A program made the position numbers and the translations under genes. From Chromatiales bacterium (GTDB lineage Bacteria > Pseudomonadota > Gammaproteobacteria > SZUA-140): a stretch of DNA of 35,216 nucleotides. Location: positions 1 to 35,216 of the forward strand of contig JAITWN010000123.1 of NCBI GenBank assembly GCA_031285245.1. Reading direction: 5' to 3'. Each line of letters begins with the position of its first letter. Within the stretch, counting starts at the first letter, position 1. This document shows, one piece after another, positions 14,201 to 21,905 of this stretch. The notes under the pieces were generated by a model. That model searched no databases and was not told the origin of the DNA. It saw only the letters and a list, made by a program, of their open reading frames with translations.

Positions 14201-16114
14201 CTATCCCTCTCGCGCGCTCAACGCTTCCCACCGCGCATAAGCCTGCTCTATCTCTTTTCTGAGTGCGTCCATGCGCGCCATTGTGGTGGCGATGGTGTCT
14301 TTGTCTTGTTGGTAGAACTCCGCGCGGCTGGTGTTTGCTTCTAGTTGTGCTAGTTCTTGTTCGAGTGTTTCGATGCGACTCGGTAGTTTTTCCAGTTCCT
14401 GGCGTTCTTTGAAGGCGAGTTTCTTTTTTTCCACTGATGCGGTGGTTGTGGGTGCTGGTGTTTTTGCGGGTGTGGGCGCGTTGATGGTTTTTGTTGATGC
14501 TGTGCGCGTGCTGCGTTGGCGTTGCCAGTCTTCGTAGCCTCCGATGTATTCGCCGACGCGTCCTTCACCTTCAAATACCAGGGTTGAGCTGACGACGTTG
14601 TCGAGGAAGGTGCGGTCGTGGCTGACGAGGAGCAGTGTGCCTTCGTAGTCGGCGAGCAGATCTTCGAGCAGCTCTAAGGTTTCGACGTCGAGGTCGTTGG
14701 TGGGTTCGTCGAGCACCATCATGTTGGCGGGACGGGTGAAGATGCGGGCGAGCATCAAGCGATTGCGTTCGCCGCCAGAGAGAATGCGCACCGGTGAGTC
14801 GAGGCGCGCAGGAGGAAAGAGGAAATCTTTCAAGTAACCGGCGACGTGGCGCGGCCGGCCGCGTACGTTGACGTAATCGCTGCCGTCGCTGATGTTTTCG
14901 CGCACGGTTTTTTCTGGGTCGAGTTGTTCGCGATGTTGATCGAAGTAGGCGAGTTGCAGTTTGCTGCCGCGGACGATTTCGCCGGTGTCGGGTTCGAGGT
15001 CGCCGAGGATGAGTCGCAGCAATGTGCTTTTGCCGCTGCCATTGGGGCCGATGATGCCGATGCGATCGCCGCGCATGATGGTGGTGGAAAGATCGCGTAC
15101 GATCCACCCATCACCGTCGCCGCGGTTGCTGTCGTAGTGAAAGCCGACGTGACGCAGATCGACGACGCGTTTTCCTGAGGCATCTCCGGTGTCTGCGCTT
15201 AAGGTGACAGTGCTGGTGCGTTCGATGCGCTGCGCGCGTTCGCGGCGCATGGCAAGCAAGCGGCGCACGCGGCCTTCGTTGCGTGTGCGGCGAGCTTTGA
15301 CGCCTTGACGGATCCAAGCTTCGTGTTCGGCGAGCTGTTTGTCGAAGTGTGCGGCGGCGCGTGCTTCGGCTTCGAGCATTTCATCTTTGCGGCGCAGATA
15401 GTTGTTGAAATCACCGGCAAACGAAGTCAGCTTGCCGCGATCGAGTTCGATAATGCGCGTGGCGAGGCGGCGCGCCAGCGTGCGGTCGTGCGTGATGAAC
15501 ATCAGCGCGCCGTGGAAGTTGAGCAGATAGTCTTCAAGCCAGGCGATGGCTTCGATGTCCATGTGATTGGTCGGCTCATCGAGCAGCAGCAGATCAGGTT
15601 CGCTGACCAGTGCGCGCGCGAGCATGGTCTGACGCCGCAATCCGCCTGAGCACTGCGCGATCGGGCGCTGCGCAGGCAAGCCCAGCCGACTTAGTACGGC
15701 AGAGATGCGGTTATCGACGCTCCAGCCACCGACGGTTTCGATGCGTTGCTGCAATTCAGCAAGTTCTCTTAAGTTCGCATCATCAAGGTCGCTGCGCTCG
15801 ACGAGATGGCGATAGGCGGTGAGCCACTCTCCAAGTTCGCCAAGTCCGCCAGCGACGGTGTCGTAAACGGTGCGCTGAGAATCCGCCGGTACTTCCTGTT
15901 CGAGATGCGAGATGCGCAGCGTATCGCGTTGCCACACCTCACCTTCATCAGGCGCGATTTCGCCGCTGATAACGCGAAACAGCGTTGATTTGCCGCTGCC
16001 ATTGCGTCCCACCAAGCAAACTCGTTCCCCTGGTTCGATTTGCAAATCCACCTTGTCGAGCAAGGGATGCAGGCCGTAGGCGAGGGATGCCTCAGTGAGA
16101 TTGATGATTGTCAT
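14201..16114 (-). CDS. uup: ABC-F ATPase Uup
   Basis: The 637-residue protein has two ABC ATPase domains and no membrane segment. Domain 1 has GRNGSGKST, the CSGGLRRQ signature and LLLLDEPTNHMD. Domain 2 has GPNGSGKST, SGGERNRL and MVLDEPTNDLD. The ABC-F linker with charged repeats lies between them, and the C-terminus (roughly 550-637) is a predicted coiled coil rich in E, K and Q, which is the Uup hallmark. Uup binds DNA through this domain and, like other ABC-F factors, acts at the ribosome; E. coli uup mutants show raised transposon excision. No clear Shine-Dalgarno precedes the ATG at 16114. It is convergent with the VapBC-type pair and divergent from the beta-propeller lipoprotein gene. 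Confidence 0.95.
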   Translation of the reverse strand: MTIINLTEASLAYGLHPLLDKVDLQIEPGERVCLVGRNGSGKSTLFRVISGEIAPDEGEVWQRDTLRISHLEQEVPADSQRTVYDTVAGGLGELGEWLTAYRHLVERSDLDDANLRELAELQQRIETVGGWSVDNRISAVLSRLGLPAQRPIAQCSGGLRRQTMLARALVSEPDLLLLDEPTNHMDIEAIAWLEDYLLNFHGALMFITHDRTLARRLATRIIELDRGKLTSFAGDFNNYLRRKDEMLEAEARAAAHFDKQLAEHEAWIRQGVKARRTRNEGRVRRLLAMRRERAQRIERTSTVTLSADTGDASGKRVVDLRHVGFHYDSNRGDGDGWIVRDLSTTIMRGDRIGIIGPNGSGKSTLLRLILGDLEPDTGEIVRGSKLQLAYFDQHREQLDPEKTVRENISDGSDYVNVRGRPRHVAGYLKDFLFPPARLDSPVRILSGGERNRLMLARIFTRPANMMVLDEPTNDLDVETLELLEDLLADYEGTLLLVSHDRTFLDNVVSSTLVFEGEGRVGEYIGGYEDWQRQRSTRTASTKTINAPTPAKTPAPTTTASVEKKKLAFKERQELEKLPSRIETLEQELAQLEANTSRAEFYQQDKDTIATTMARMDALRKEIEQAYARWEALSAREG

Positions 16115-16198
16115 GGCGAGGAGTTAGTTATGAGGCTGATCATTATCGGCGCTGCAAGCGGCTGTGTCAGCAGCGCGGGACGATGCACGGACTCATGA

Positions 16199-16206
16199 GG
16201 GGGGGG
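16199..16206 (+). repeat. G8 homopolymer tract ahead of the lipoprotein start
   Basis: Eight consecutive G residues lie 7 bases before the ATG of the FG-GAP lipoprotein, overlapping the ribosome binding region. An upstream ATG at 16195 is out of frame by one base with the gene. Homopolymeric G tracts of this length are prone to slipped-strand length change. Confidence 0.9.
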
Positions 16207-16213
16207 CTGGGCG

Positions 16214-18130
16214 ATGAACTTCGATCTATATGCTTGGATGCAGCGTTTGCTGGGGTTGATGCTGGTCTTGTTGTCGCTGCTGCTCGGTGCTTGCCGCGGC
16301 AATCCAGACTGGGCTAGTGCTAGCGTCAGTTCCGAGCTCACTAGCTTGACGCTTGCGAGCGGCGTGCTCGATCAAAGCTTCCAGGCCGAGCAGCCGGATT
16401 ACACCAGCACGCAAGGCTATCTCGTGCGCAGCATCAGCGTGATACCGCAGGCGGCGGATGAGGCCGCGACGATCAAGGTGGCGGGGCAGGTGGTTGATTC
16501 CGGCGCGCAGAGCCCACCGATTGCGCTTGCCGCAGGCGGTGAGACCGAGATCGGCATCGATGTCACCGCAGCCGGAGGTCGCAGCGCGCGGCACTATACC
16601 GTTACCGTGGCGCGCCAAGCGCTCGATGGTTTTGCGCAGCAGGCTTATTTGAAGGCTTCCAATGGCGGTGTGCAGGATTTTTTCGGCTATAGCGTGGCGC
16701 TCGCGGGCGATACGCTGGCGATCGGCGCGCCGCAGGAAGACAGCGCGCAGAGCGGCATCATTCCAGGCAGTCCGGATGAAAGCAGCGCGGGTGATGACAG
16801 CAACAAGAGTGGCGCCGTCTATGTTTTCGTACGCACGGGCGAGAGCTGGGTGCAGCAGGCGTATCTGAAAGGATCGCGACCCAAGGGCGATCTCGATTAT
16901 TTCGGCACCAGTGTTGCGCTCTCGGGAAACACGCTCGCGGTGGGTGCGCCGTTTGAAAATGGTGCGGCCCCGATAGATAAATCGCAGTGGAATAAATCCA
17001 CTGCGGGCAATGCGAATGCGGAAACTTCAGCGTCCGTGCCAGACAGTGGCGCGGTGTATGTGTTCGTGCGTGATGCGACTGGAGAGTGGCATCAGCAGGC
17101 TTATTTGAAAGCATCGAACGCTGGTGAGAATGCTCACTTCGGCACCACGGTCGCTTTGTCAGGCGACACGCTGGCGGTAGGTGCAGAAGGCGAGGACGGT
17201 GCACTCACTGGCGTTTTCATGGGCGCTCCCGATGATGCGCTGACCGGCAACGACGTGCCTGATAGCGGCGCGGTGTATGTGTTCACGCGCAATGAAAACG
17301 GCGGCTGGTCGCAACAGGCTTACTTGAAAGCATTGAACGCTGGCAGCGATGACTGGTTCGGTTTCAGTCTTGCTTTGTCGGGCAATACGCTCGCAGTCGG
17401 CGCGCCGTTTGAAGATGGCGCGGTCACAGGAATCGTGCCGAGCGGCGCTGACATGATCTTTGGCGATAGCCTCGGCAGTCCGAAGATTGGTGATGGCGCT
17501 GAAATGAGCGGCGCGGTGTATATATTTTCGCGCAATGACGCGCAGCACTGGCGCCAGGAAGCTTATGTGAAAGGCTCGAACACCAGCGCGCGCGATGGCT
17601 TTGGTTACAGTGTTGCGCTTGCGGACAATACGCTGGCGGTAGGCGCGTATCGGCAAGAAGAAGATAGCGGCGCGGTATATGTCTTCGAGCGCGGATCAGA
17701 TTGGCGCTGGCGTCAGCAGGCGTATCTCAAGGCATCGAATGCAGGCAGCGGCGATAACTTCGGTTGGAGCGTTGCGGTGTCGAAAGGTCGCTTGGCGGTC
17801 GGAACCGCAGCAGAAAGTGGCGGAGCGAGCGGCGTTATCCTCGGCAGCCCTGATGATCGCCTCACTGGCAATGAGGCTTCCTCCGCCGGCGCTGCCTATC
17901 TCTTCATGCGCGATGAAAAAGGCGATTGGCTACAGCAGGCCTACGCCAAGGCCTCGAACGTCAGCAGTTTCGATCAGTTCGGCTATGCGGTTGCGCTATC
18001 AGACGATCAGCTCGCGATCAGCGCGCCGTTCGAAGCAGGCACGGTGCACGGCGTATTCGCGGGCAGTCCAAGTAGTGCCGAGACGGGCGATGGCAGCGCA
18101 GAGAGCGGCGCGGTGTATGTTTTTCGGTGA
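16214..18130 (+). CDS. FG-GAP repeat lipoprotein, probable seven-bladed beta-propeller
   Basis: The 638-residue protein has a lipoprotein signal with Cys27 (LLLGAC). Residues about 35-135 form a cadherin-like beta-sandwich (LTSLTLASGVLDQSF, YTVTVARQ), a domain often found in front of repeats in secreted proteins. Seven FG-GAP-like repeats follow, each of the pattern QQAYLKASNAG---FG-SVALSG-TLAVGAP and closing with SGAVYVF. Seven repeats fit a closed seven-bladed propeller like the integrin alpha head. The repeats have different insert lengths, with GSPDD-type loops between some. The protein is likely anchored in the outer membrane and could bind ligands or partner proteins; the target is unknown. 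DNA-level similarity between repeats points to internal duplication. Confidence 0.88.
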   Translation: MNFDLYAWMQRLLGLMLVLLSLLLGACRGNPDWASASVSSELTSLTLASGVLDQSFQAEQPDYTSTQGYLVRSISVIPQAADEAATIKVAGQVVDSGAQSPPIALAAGGETEIGIDVTAAGGRSARHYTVTVARQALDGFAQQAYLKASNGGVQDFFGYSVALAGDTLAIGAPQEDSAQSGIIPGSPDESSAGDDSNKSGAVYVFVRTGESWVQQAYLKGSRPKGDLDYFGTSVALSGNTLAVGAPFENGAAPIDKSQWNKSTAGNANAETSASVPDSGAVYVFVRDATGEWHQQAYLKASNAGENAHFGTTVALSGDTLAVGAEGEDGALTGVFMGAPDDALTGNDVPDSGAVYVFTRNENGGWSQQAYLKALNAGSDDWFGFSLALSGNTLAVGAPFEDGAVTGIVPSGADMIFGDSLGSPKIGDGAEMSGAVYIFSRNDAQHWRQEAYVKGSNTSARDGFGYSVALADNTLAVGAYRQEEDSGAVYVFERGSDWRWRQQAYLKASNAGSGDNFGWSVAVSKGRLAVGTAAESGGASGVILGSPDDRLTGNEASSAGAAYLFMRDEKGDWLQQAYAKASNVSSFDQFGYAVALSDDQLAISAPFEAGTVHGVFAGSPSSAETGDGSAESGAVYVFR

Positions 18131-18160
18131 TGATCGTTGATGTATCGCGATGCGTCGAGA

Positions 18161-18275
18161 GCGGCGCCCGGTGGTGTTTTTCGAGGACGCGTTGGCGCGC
18201 CGAGCTTTGCTTAGCTAAGCGGACTCCCCACAAGCGAAGCGCCTTCGCGTCCCGACAAACATCACCAGGCTCCGC
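18161..18275. repeat. Long imperfect inverted repeat between convergent genes
   Basis: The arm at 18170-18191 (GGTGGTGTTTTTCGAGGACG plus CG) pairs with 18246-18266 (CGCGTCCCGACAAACATCACC), and outer GC-rich stretches extend the stem. The 54-base interior has a nested CTTAGCTAAG palindrome. The element begins about 30 bases after the lipoprotein stop and ends about 35 bases before the end of the DUF1289 gene. It may act as a bidirectional terminator or be a small non-coding mobile relic. Confidence 0.7.
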
Positions 18276-18309
18276 CGCGCGCTGCCCACGAAACTCTAGG
18301 AATCAGTAG

Positions 18310-18492
18310 TTAGGCAGAAGCGCCGCCGCCATCAGCCGGCCACAGTCCAAGGCGTTGCAGCACTTTGATGCGGTCTTCCACGGTCATTTTGCGCCAGTTG
18401 TTGGATTCGGCGTTGGTCATGCGGCAGGTGGTGCAGACGCCATCTTCGAACAGGCACACGCTTTCGCAGGGGGATTTGATTTCCGGGGGCAT
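18310..18492 (-). CDS. DUF1289 family small cysteine-rich protein
   Basis: The 60-residue protein begins MPPEIKSPCESVCLFEDGVC and has the DUF1289 pattern SPC-x3-C...C-x2-C (here KSPCESVC and GVCTTCRMT) followed by NNWRKMTVEDR. The four cysteines could bind zinc or an iron-sulfur cluster; the function is unknown. The ATG at 18492 is chosen because GGAAG lies 7-8 bases upstream; a TTG five codons earlier is an alternative. It follows the prenyltransferase fusion gene by about 80 bases on the same strand and may be the last gene of that unit. Confidence 0.88.
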   Translation of the reverse strand: MPPEIKSPCESVCLFEDGVCTTCRMTNAESNNWRKMTVEDRIKVLQRLGLWPADGGGASA

Positions 18493-18571
18493 GAGAGTCT
18501 TCCGCAAAAATAAGCCAGGGGCCGCGATTATCCCATATTCGCCGCGCCGGGCGCATGGGTGTTGAGCGAGC

Positions 18572-20095
18572 TCAGAGCATGTTCAGGAAGGGAATGAGCG
18601 CGAACCACAGAATGTAGGACAGCGCCACCGCCATCAGCCCGTTGATGCGCCCCGAGCTCCCAGCGTTCTCGGTGTTCTTGGCGCTGACGCGATAACGTCT
18701 CAGCAGATGGAGCAACCAAAGTGCATGCGCAGTGGCGACCCAGGAAATGCCGGCGTAGGCGCCGGCTGCGAGCGTGCCGGCATGCCAGACCAGCGCCGCG
18801 AGCGCGGATGAAGCGGTGGCGACCATGGCCACTGCAGTGACACGGCCTTGGCCGAGGCTCACTGCGAGCGTGCGTTTACCGGCGGCGAGATCGGCTGCGC
18901 GGTCGGGCAGTGTGGAGAGCGCAATGGCTGGGATAATGGCAAGGAACAGCGGAATACTCGCGAGCCAGGGGAAACTGTCTGCCGCGTGGCCACCGAACAG
19001 CAGATAGCCGAAAAGCAGCACCAGAAAGCTGTGCGTGAAGGCAACGTCGAGTTCGCCGAGACTGCGATGCGAGAGTCGTAGCGGCGGAGCGGTATAGCCG
19101 AGGCACAGCACCAGCGCTGCGCCTAAGGCCAGCCCGACGCCGGTCGCGCCTGCTGCATATAGCAGCAGCGCACTGCATAGCGTGAATGCGCCGAGGGCGA
19201 AGGCGATGCCTTGGCGTACCTCATGAAAACTCAGCGCACCATCGACCAACACGCGCGAGCCGCCGTTGAAGGGGCTGAAGTTGCGGTTGTTACGATCGCT
19301 TTCATAATCGAAATATTCATTCACCAACACGGTGGCGAATTCGAGCAGAAATACTGCTGCATAGCCGAGCCAGAAGAGCAAGGTCGTGAGCACTTCTCTG
19401 CCACCGCCCGCAGCCATGGCGCCAACGGCATAAGCGAGCCAGGTCATGGGGTAGAACTGCAAGCGCATGGCGCGCAGCCAGCTTGCCGCCTTGGCGCGCA
19501 GACGTTCAGTGCGGTTTGGCACGCCTTCGGCGAGGCGCAGTCCTTCGGTGTGGGCGCGCTCGATCCAGCCGGCCCGCTGCGCGGGCGTTGAGTTGAATAC
19601 GGTGCCGAAGGTGATGACGCGCACCGGCGCGACGCCGCAGAACTGTAAAGTCGCTTTCTTGATGGCGTTGATGCCGGGGCGGCCATAGATCCAGTGATAA
19701 ACCCAGGCCGGAGTATCCATGGTGACGATGAGCGCGGCGGATTTGCCTTTTAGCAAGCCGTCCCAACTGCCGTCGCCGTGCATGCGAAAAGCGTAGCCTG
19801 GTTTGAAGATGCGATCGATGAAGCCTTTGAGCAGCGCCGGCATCGCGCCCCACCAGTTGGGATACACCAATATCAGATGATCAGCGCGGCTCAGCATCTC
19901 GCGTGCGCGCGCGATGTCCGCTTCCTCGGGCTCATCTTCGCGCCCCGTCGGATAGTTGATGTCAAAGGAGAGATCGGCGAGACGCAATATCTCGATGTTG
20001 GCGCCAGCCGCGCGCGCGCCTTGCGCGTAAGCTTCGGCCAGCGCGCCGCACAGACTCGAGTTTTCAGGGTGTCCGAGGACGAGCAGCACGTTCAT
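18572..20095 (-). CDS. Fusion: NAD(P)H quinone reductase-like domain + UbiA family prenyltransferase
   Basis: The 507-residue protein has two clear parts. Residues 1 to about 190 form a flavodoxin-like fold of the NQO1/MdaB/KefF type: MNVLLVLGHPENSSLCGALA, DHLILVYPNWWGAMPALLKG and GKSAALIVTMDTP. Residues about 205-507 form a polytopic UbiA prenyltransferase: the first Asp-rich motif is NEYFDYESD at 259-267, SRVLVDGALS follows, then GYTAPPLRLSHRSLGELD, and the second motif is DRAAD at 398-402. UbiA enzymes attach isoprenoid chains to aromatic acceptors such as quinone precursors. The reductase half could reduce a quinone or acceptor, but this is inference. The ATG at 20095 begins the flavodoxin fold; the upstream extension to 20260 is not protein-like. 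The gene follows a membrane protein gene after 22 bases. Confidence 0.88.
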   Translation of the reverse strand: MNVLLVLGHPENSSLCGALAEAYAQGARAAGANIEILRLADLSFDINYPTGREDEPEEADIARAREMLSRADHLILVYPNWWGAMPALLKGFIDRIFKPGYAFRMHGDGSWDGLLKGKSAALIVTMDTPAWVYHWIYGRPGINAIKKATLQFCGVAPVRVITFGTVFNSTPAQRAGWIERAHTEGLRLAEGVPNRTERLRAKAASWLRAMRLQFYPMTWLAYAVGAMAAGGGREVLTTLLFWLGYAAVFLLEFATVLVNEYFDYESDRNNRNFSPFNGGSRVLVDGALSFHEVRQGIAFALGAFTLCSALLLYAAGATGVGLALGAALVLCLGYTAPPLRLSHRSLGELDVAFTHSFLVLLFGYLLFGGHAADSFPWLASIPLFLAIIPAIALSTLPDRAADLAAGKRTLAVSLGQGRVTAVAMVATASSALAALVWHAGTLAAGAYAGISWVATAHALWLLHLLRRYRVSAKNTENAGSSGRINGLMAVALSYILWFALIPFLNML

Positions 20096-20117
20096 GACGA
20101 GCAGGCCATTGGCAGGG

Positions 20118-20591
20118 TCATCGATAGGAGTCGGTGTCCATCCAGCGCTTGGCGAAAACGAGCACTGCCATAACGATGATGAAGAAGACGCTGATGATGA
20201 TCGATGCGCCGAGGTTGGTGAGCAGCGCGGAGTCGAGGCGCCGCCCAAAGCTGATGTCATCGGTGATGTTCATGAAATACAGCAGCGAGATCACTGGCGC
20301 GGCACCAAGCGGCAGCAAGGATGCGTAGAAAATCGTCTTCATGCGCAGCGTCGGGAGCGCGTGGATCAGCAGAAAGCTAAAGAGCCCATAAAGCGGATAA
20401 GGTGCGGGAAATACACTGAAGGCGAGCATGAACAGAATAGTACGATCGCCGCGGTAAGGTGGATCAAGCACATTGACTGCGCCGGCCGCCATCATCAGAA
20501 ACGAGAGCGCGAGCAGAAAGAGGAGGCCCGGTACCATAGCGCGCGCCGGGCCGAAGATGCGGTTGAGGAGCGCAGACTCGGTTTTGCTCAT
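20118..20591 (-). CDS. Hypothetical membrane protein with about four transmembrane helices
   Basis: I do not recognise a family. The 157-residue protein has hydrophobic helices at roughly 18-40 (MVPGLLFLLALSFLMMAAGA), 52-80, 88-108 and 127-150, with a short positively charged N-terminus (MSKTESALLNRIFGPAR) and a polar segment ITDDISFGRRLD before the last helix. No catalytic motif is seen. It lies 25 bases after the HAD phosphatase gene and 22 bases before the prenyltransferase fusion gene, all on the minus strand, so the three are very likely one transcript. A role linked to lipid or quinone metabolism in the inner membrane is only a guess from context. Confidence 0.8.
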   Translation of the reverse strand: MSKTESALLNRIFGPARAMVPGLLFLLALSFLMMAAGAVNVLDPPYRGDRTILFMLAFSVFPAPYPLYGLFSFLLIHALPTLRMKTIFYASLLPLGAAPVISLLYFMNITDDISFGRRLDSALLTNLGASIIISVFFIIVMAVLVFAKRWMDTDSYR

Positions 20592-20616
20592 CGCGGATGC
20601 CTGCGGTTTTGCAGCG

Positions 20617-21462
20617 TTACAGCCAGCGCCCGGTCTCAGGCAAGAAGCGCACCATGCCTTCGAGAATGCCGGCGGCGTAGTTGCCGTTCATGCCTTTGAG
20701 GCCGCCGCGCGCGAGATACAGCGCGTCACTATGGCCGCGTTCAGCAGCGCGGCGCAGCGCTTCGCGGCGCACATCTTCGCGCGCATTACGTACTAGTACT
20801 GAAGGAATATCGCTTTCCAGCACGGCAAGATCATTGCCGCTGTCGCCGCTGTACACGCAGCGCGTGCGCTTGATGCCAAGCGCCGTGATCAGAAATTCAA
20901 GCGCGTGCAGTTTGGTTGCGCCCGGCGGCGTCAGATCGAGCAGTCCGAGCTGCTGGGTTTCATCAACGCTCCAGGCGAGCTCGATAGCCATGCCCGAAAG
21001 TCCGTGTGCGGAGAGACGCTCGTCCATCCACTCGCGAAATGCAGCGATATCGTAAGTGGGCGGCGCGTAGTAGCTCAGTTTGAAATCACTCTGGCGATTG
21101 GCTTCCTGCAAGCGCAGTGCGGGCGATTCGCCGAGCGCGCGGGCAAGATCCGCGCCGCGCGCCTCGGGCCAGCCGCGCGCCATTTCCCGCGTCCATTCTG
21201 GCCACGGCTCCCAGCGCCCAGAGGTGAGACGATAGATCGCGGTGCCGACATCGGCGATGGCGAAGTGCGGCATCGGCAATCCATAACGCTGGATGACTTC
21301 TTGTTGCAGGGGTTGGCTGCGTCCGCTGGCGTAGGCGAGCACGACCTCGGAGTGCGAGGTGACCGCGCGAAACAGCGGCCGGGCTTCCGGGGATTCCGGT
21401 TGCAGACCGTTGGGCAGCAGCGTGCGGTCAAGATCGGTGCAAAGTAGGATCGGTTCGTTCAT
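20617..21462 (-). CDS. HAD-IIB phosphatase, sucrose-phosphate phosphatase-like
   Basis: The 281-residue protein has the HAD motifs of the Cof/SPP group: DLDRTLL (nucleophile and acid Asp) near residue 10, YASGRS for motif II, Lys in GATKLHALEFLI, and YSGDSGNDLAVLES for motif IV. Features shared with sucrose-6-phosphate phosphatase are VGTAIY after motif II, the FKLSYY segment, and VLVRNA after motif IV. It may dephosphorylate sucrose-6-phosphate or another glycosyl phosphate such as an osmolyte precursor; no synthase is in the window. The start at 21462 is where homology begins; the extension to 21576 is not family-like. It is the first gene of the cluster with the four-helix protein and the prenyltransferase fusion. 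Confidence 0.85.
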   Translation of the reverse strand: MNEPILLCTDLDRTLLPNGLQPESPEARPLFRAVTSHSEVVLAYASGRSQPLQQEVIQRYGLPMPHFAIADVGTAIYRLTSGRWEPWPEWTREMARGWPEARGADLARALGESPALRLQEANRQSDFKLSYYAPPTYDIAAFREWMDERLSAHGLSGMAIELAWSVDETQQLGLLDLTPPGATKLHALEFLITALGIKRTRCVYSGDSGNDLAVLESDIPSVLVRNAREDVRREALRRAAERGHSDALYLARGGLKGMNGNYAAGILEGMVRFLPETGRWL

Positions 21463-21905
21463 CGTCTGGATTTCTTGATGCCTCGTGCTCCCGGAATGAT
21501 CTTGGGGATGATCCGGGGAATTGGTCTTGTGGATCGCCTTGGAGGGACCGCCGAGCGGTGCATAGGATCGCCGCAATCGCTGGCCTATGCAAGCGTGCCC
21601 CGCAAAACGAAACAGCTATCTTGAATCAGCCACGGAGCCGCTGAAAACCTCCGTTCAGGGTGCCGTGATCGGGCAGGTCCGGGAGACTTTTTCAAAACCG
21701 TTGGCGCGTAGCGGCTCGGTGTCCTGAAAAAGCGTAACGAGCGCCGCTGGTCACCGTTTCGCAGAGGTCTCGCTTGCGGGGAGAGCGTAGCGAGGGGGCG
21801 CAGCCGGTTGGGGAGAGAGCGCAGCACGGCAACTTCATCTTCGCCACTATTCATGAGTGATAAGAGGTTTTTATTAGATACACTTAAGCCGCGCCTACTC
21901 CGAGA
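21463..21905. other. Intergenic region between tamB end and HAD phosphatase start
   Basis: The 443 bases hold dispersed repeat copy C at 21656-21819. To its left, about 190 bases probably contain the promoter of the leftward HAD-membrane protein-prenyltransferase cluster; to its right, about 85 AT-richer bases follow the tamB gene, including a stretch GGTTTTTATTAGATAC. No credible protein-coding frame is present. I see no defined promoter or terminator beyond the repeat. Confidence 0.6.
21656..21819 (-). repeat. Dispersed repeat element, copy C (long form)
   Basis: This 164-base copy is colinear, on the opposite strand, with copy D at 34249-34427. Both begin CTCTCTCCCCAAC, share GAGACCTCTGCGAAACGGTG and then ACCAGCGG, and end in GATCACGG followed by ACCCTG. 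The arms CTTTTTCA (21687-21694) and TGAAAAAG (21725-21732) enclose a 30-base core. On the given strand this core (CCGTTGGCGCGTAGCGGCTC) runs the same way as the core of copy D although the flanks run the opposite way. Confidence 0.85.

Noticed and set aside
20096..20260. N-terminal extension of the prenyltransferase fusion
   Set aside because: The extra 55 residues are a serine-rich out-of-frame reading of the end of the membrane-protein gene; the flavodoxin fold starts exactly at the ATG at 20095.
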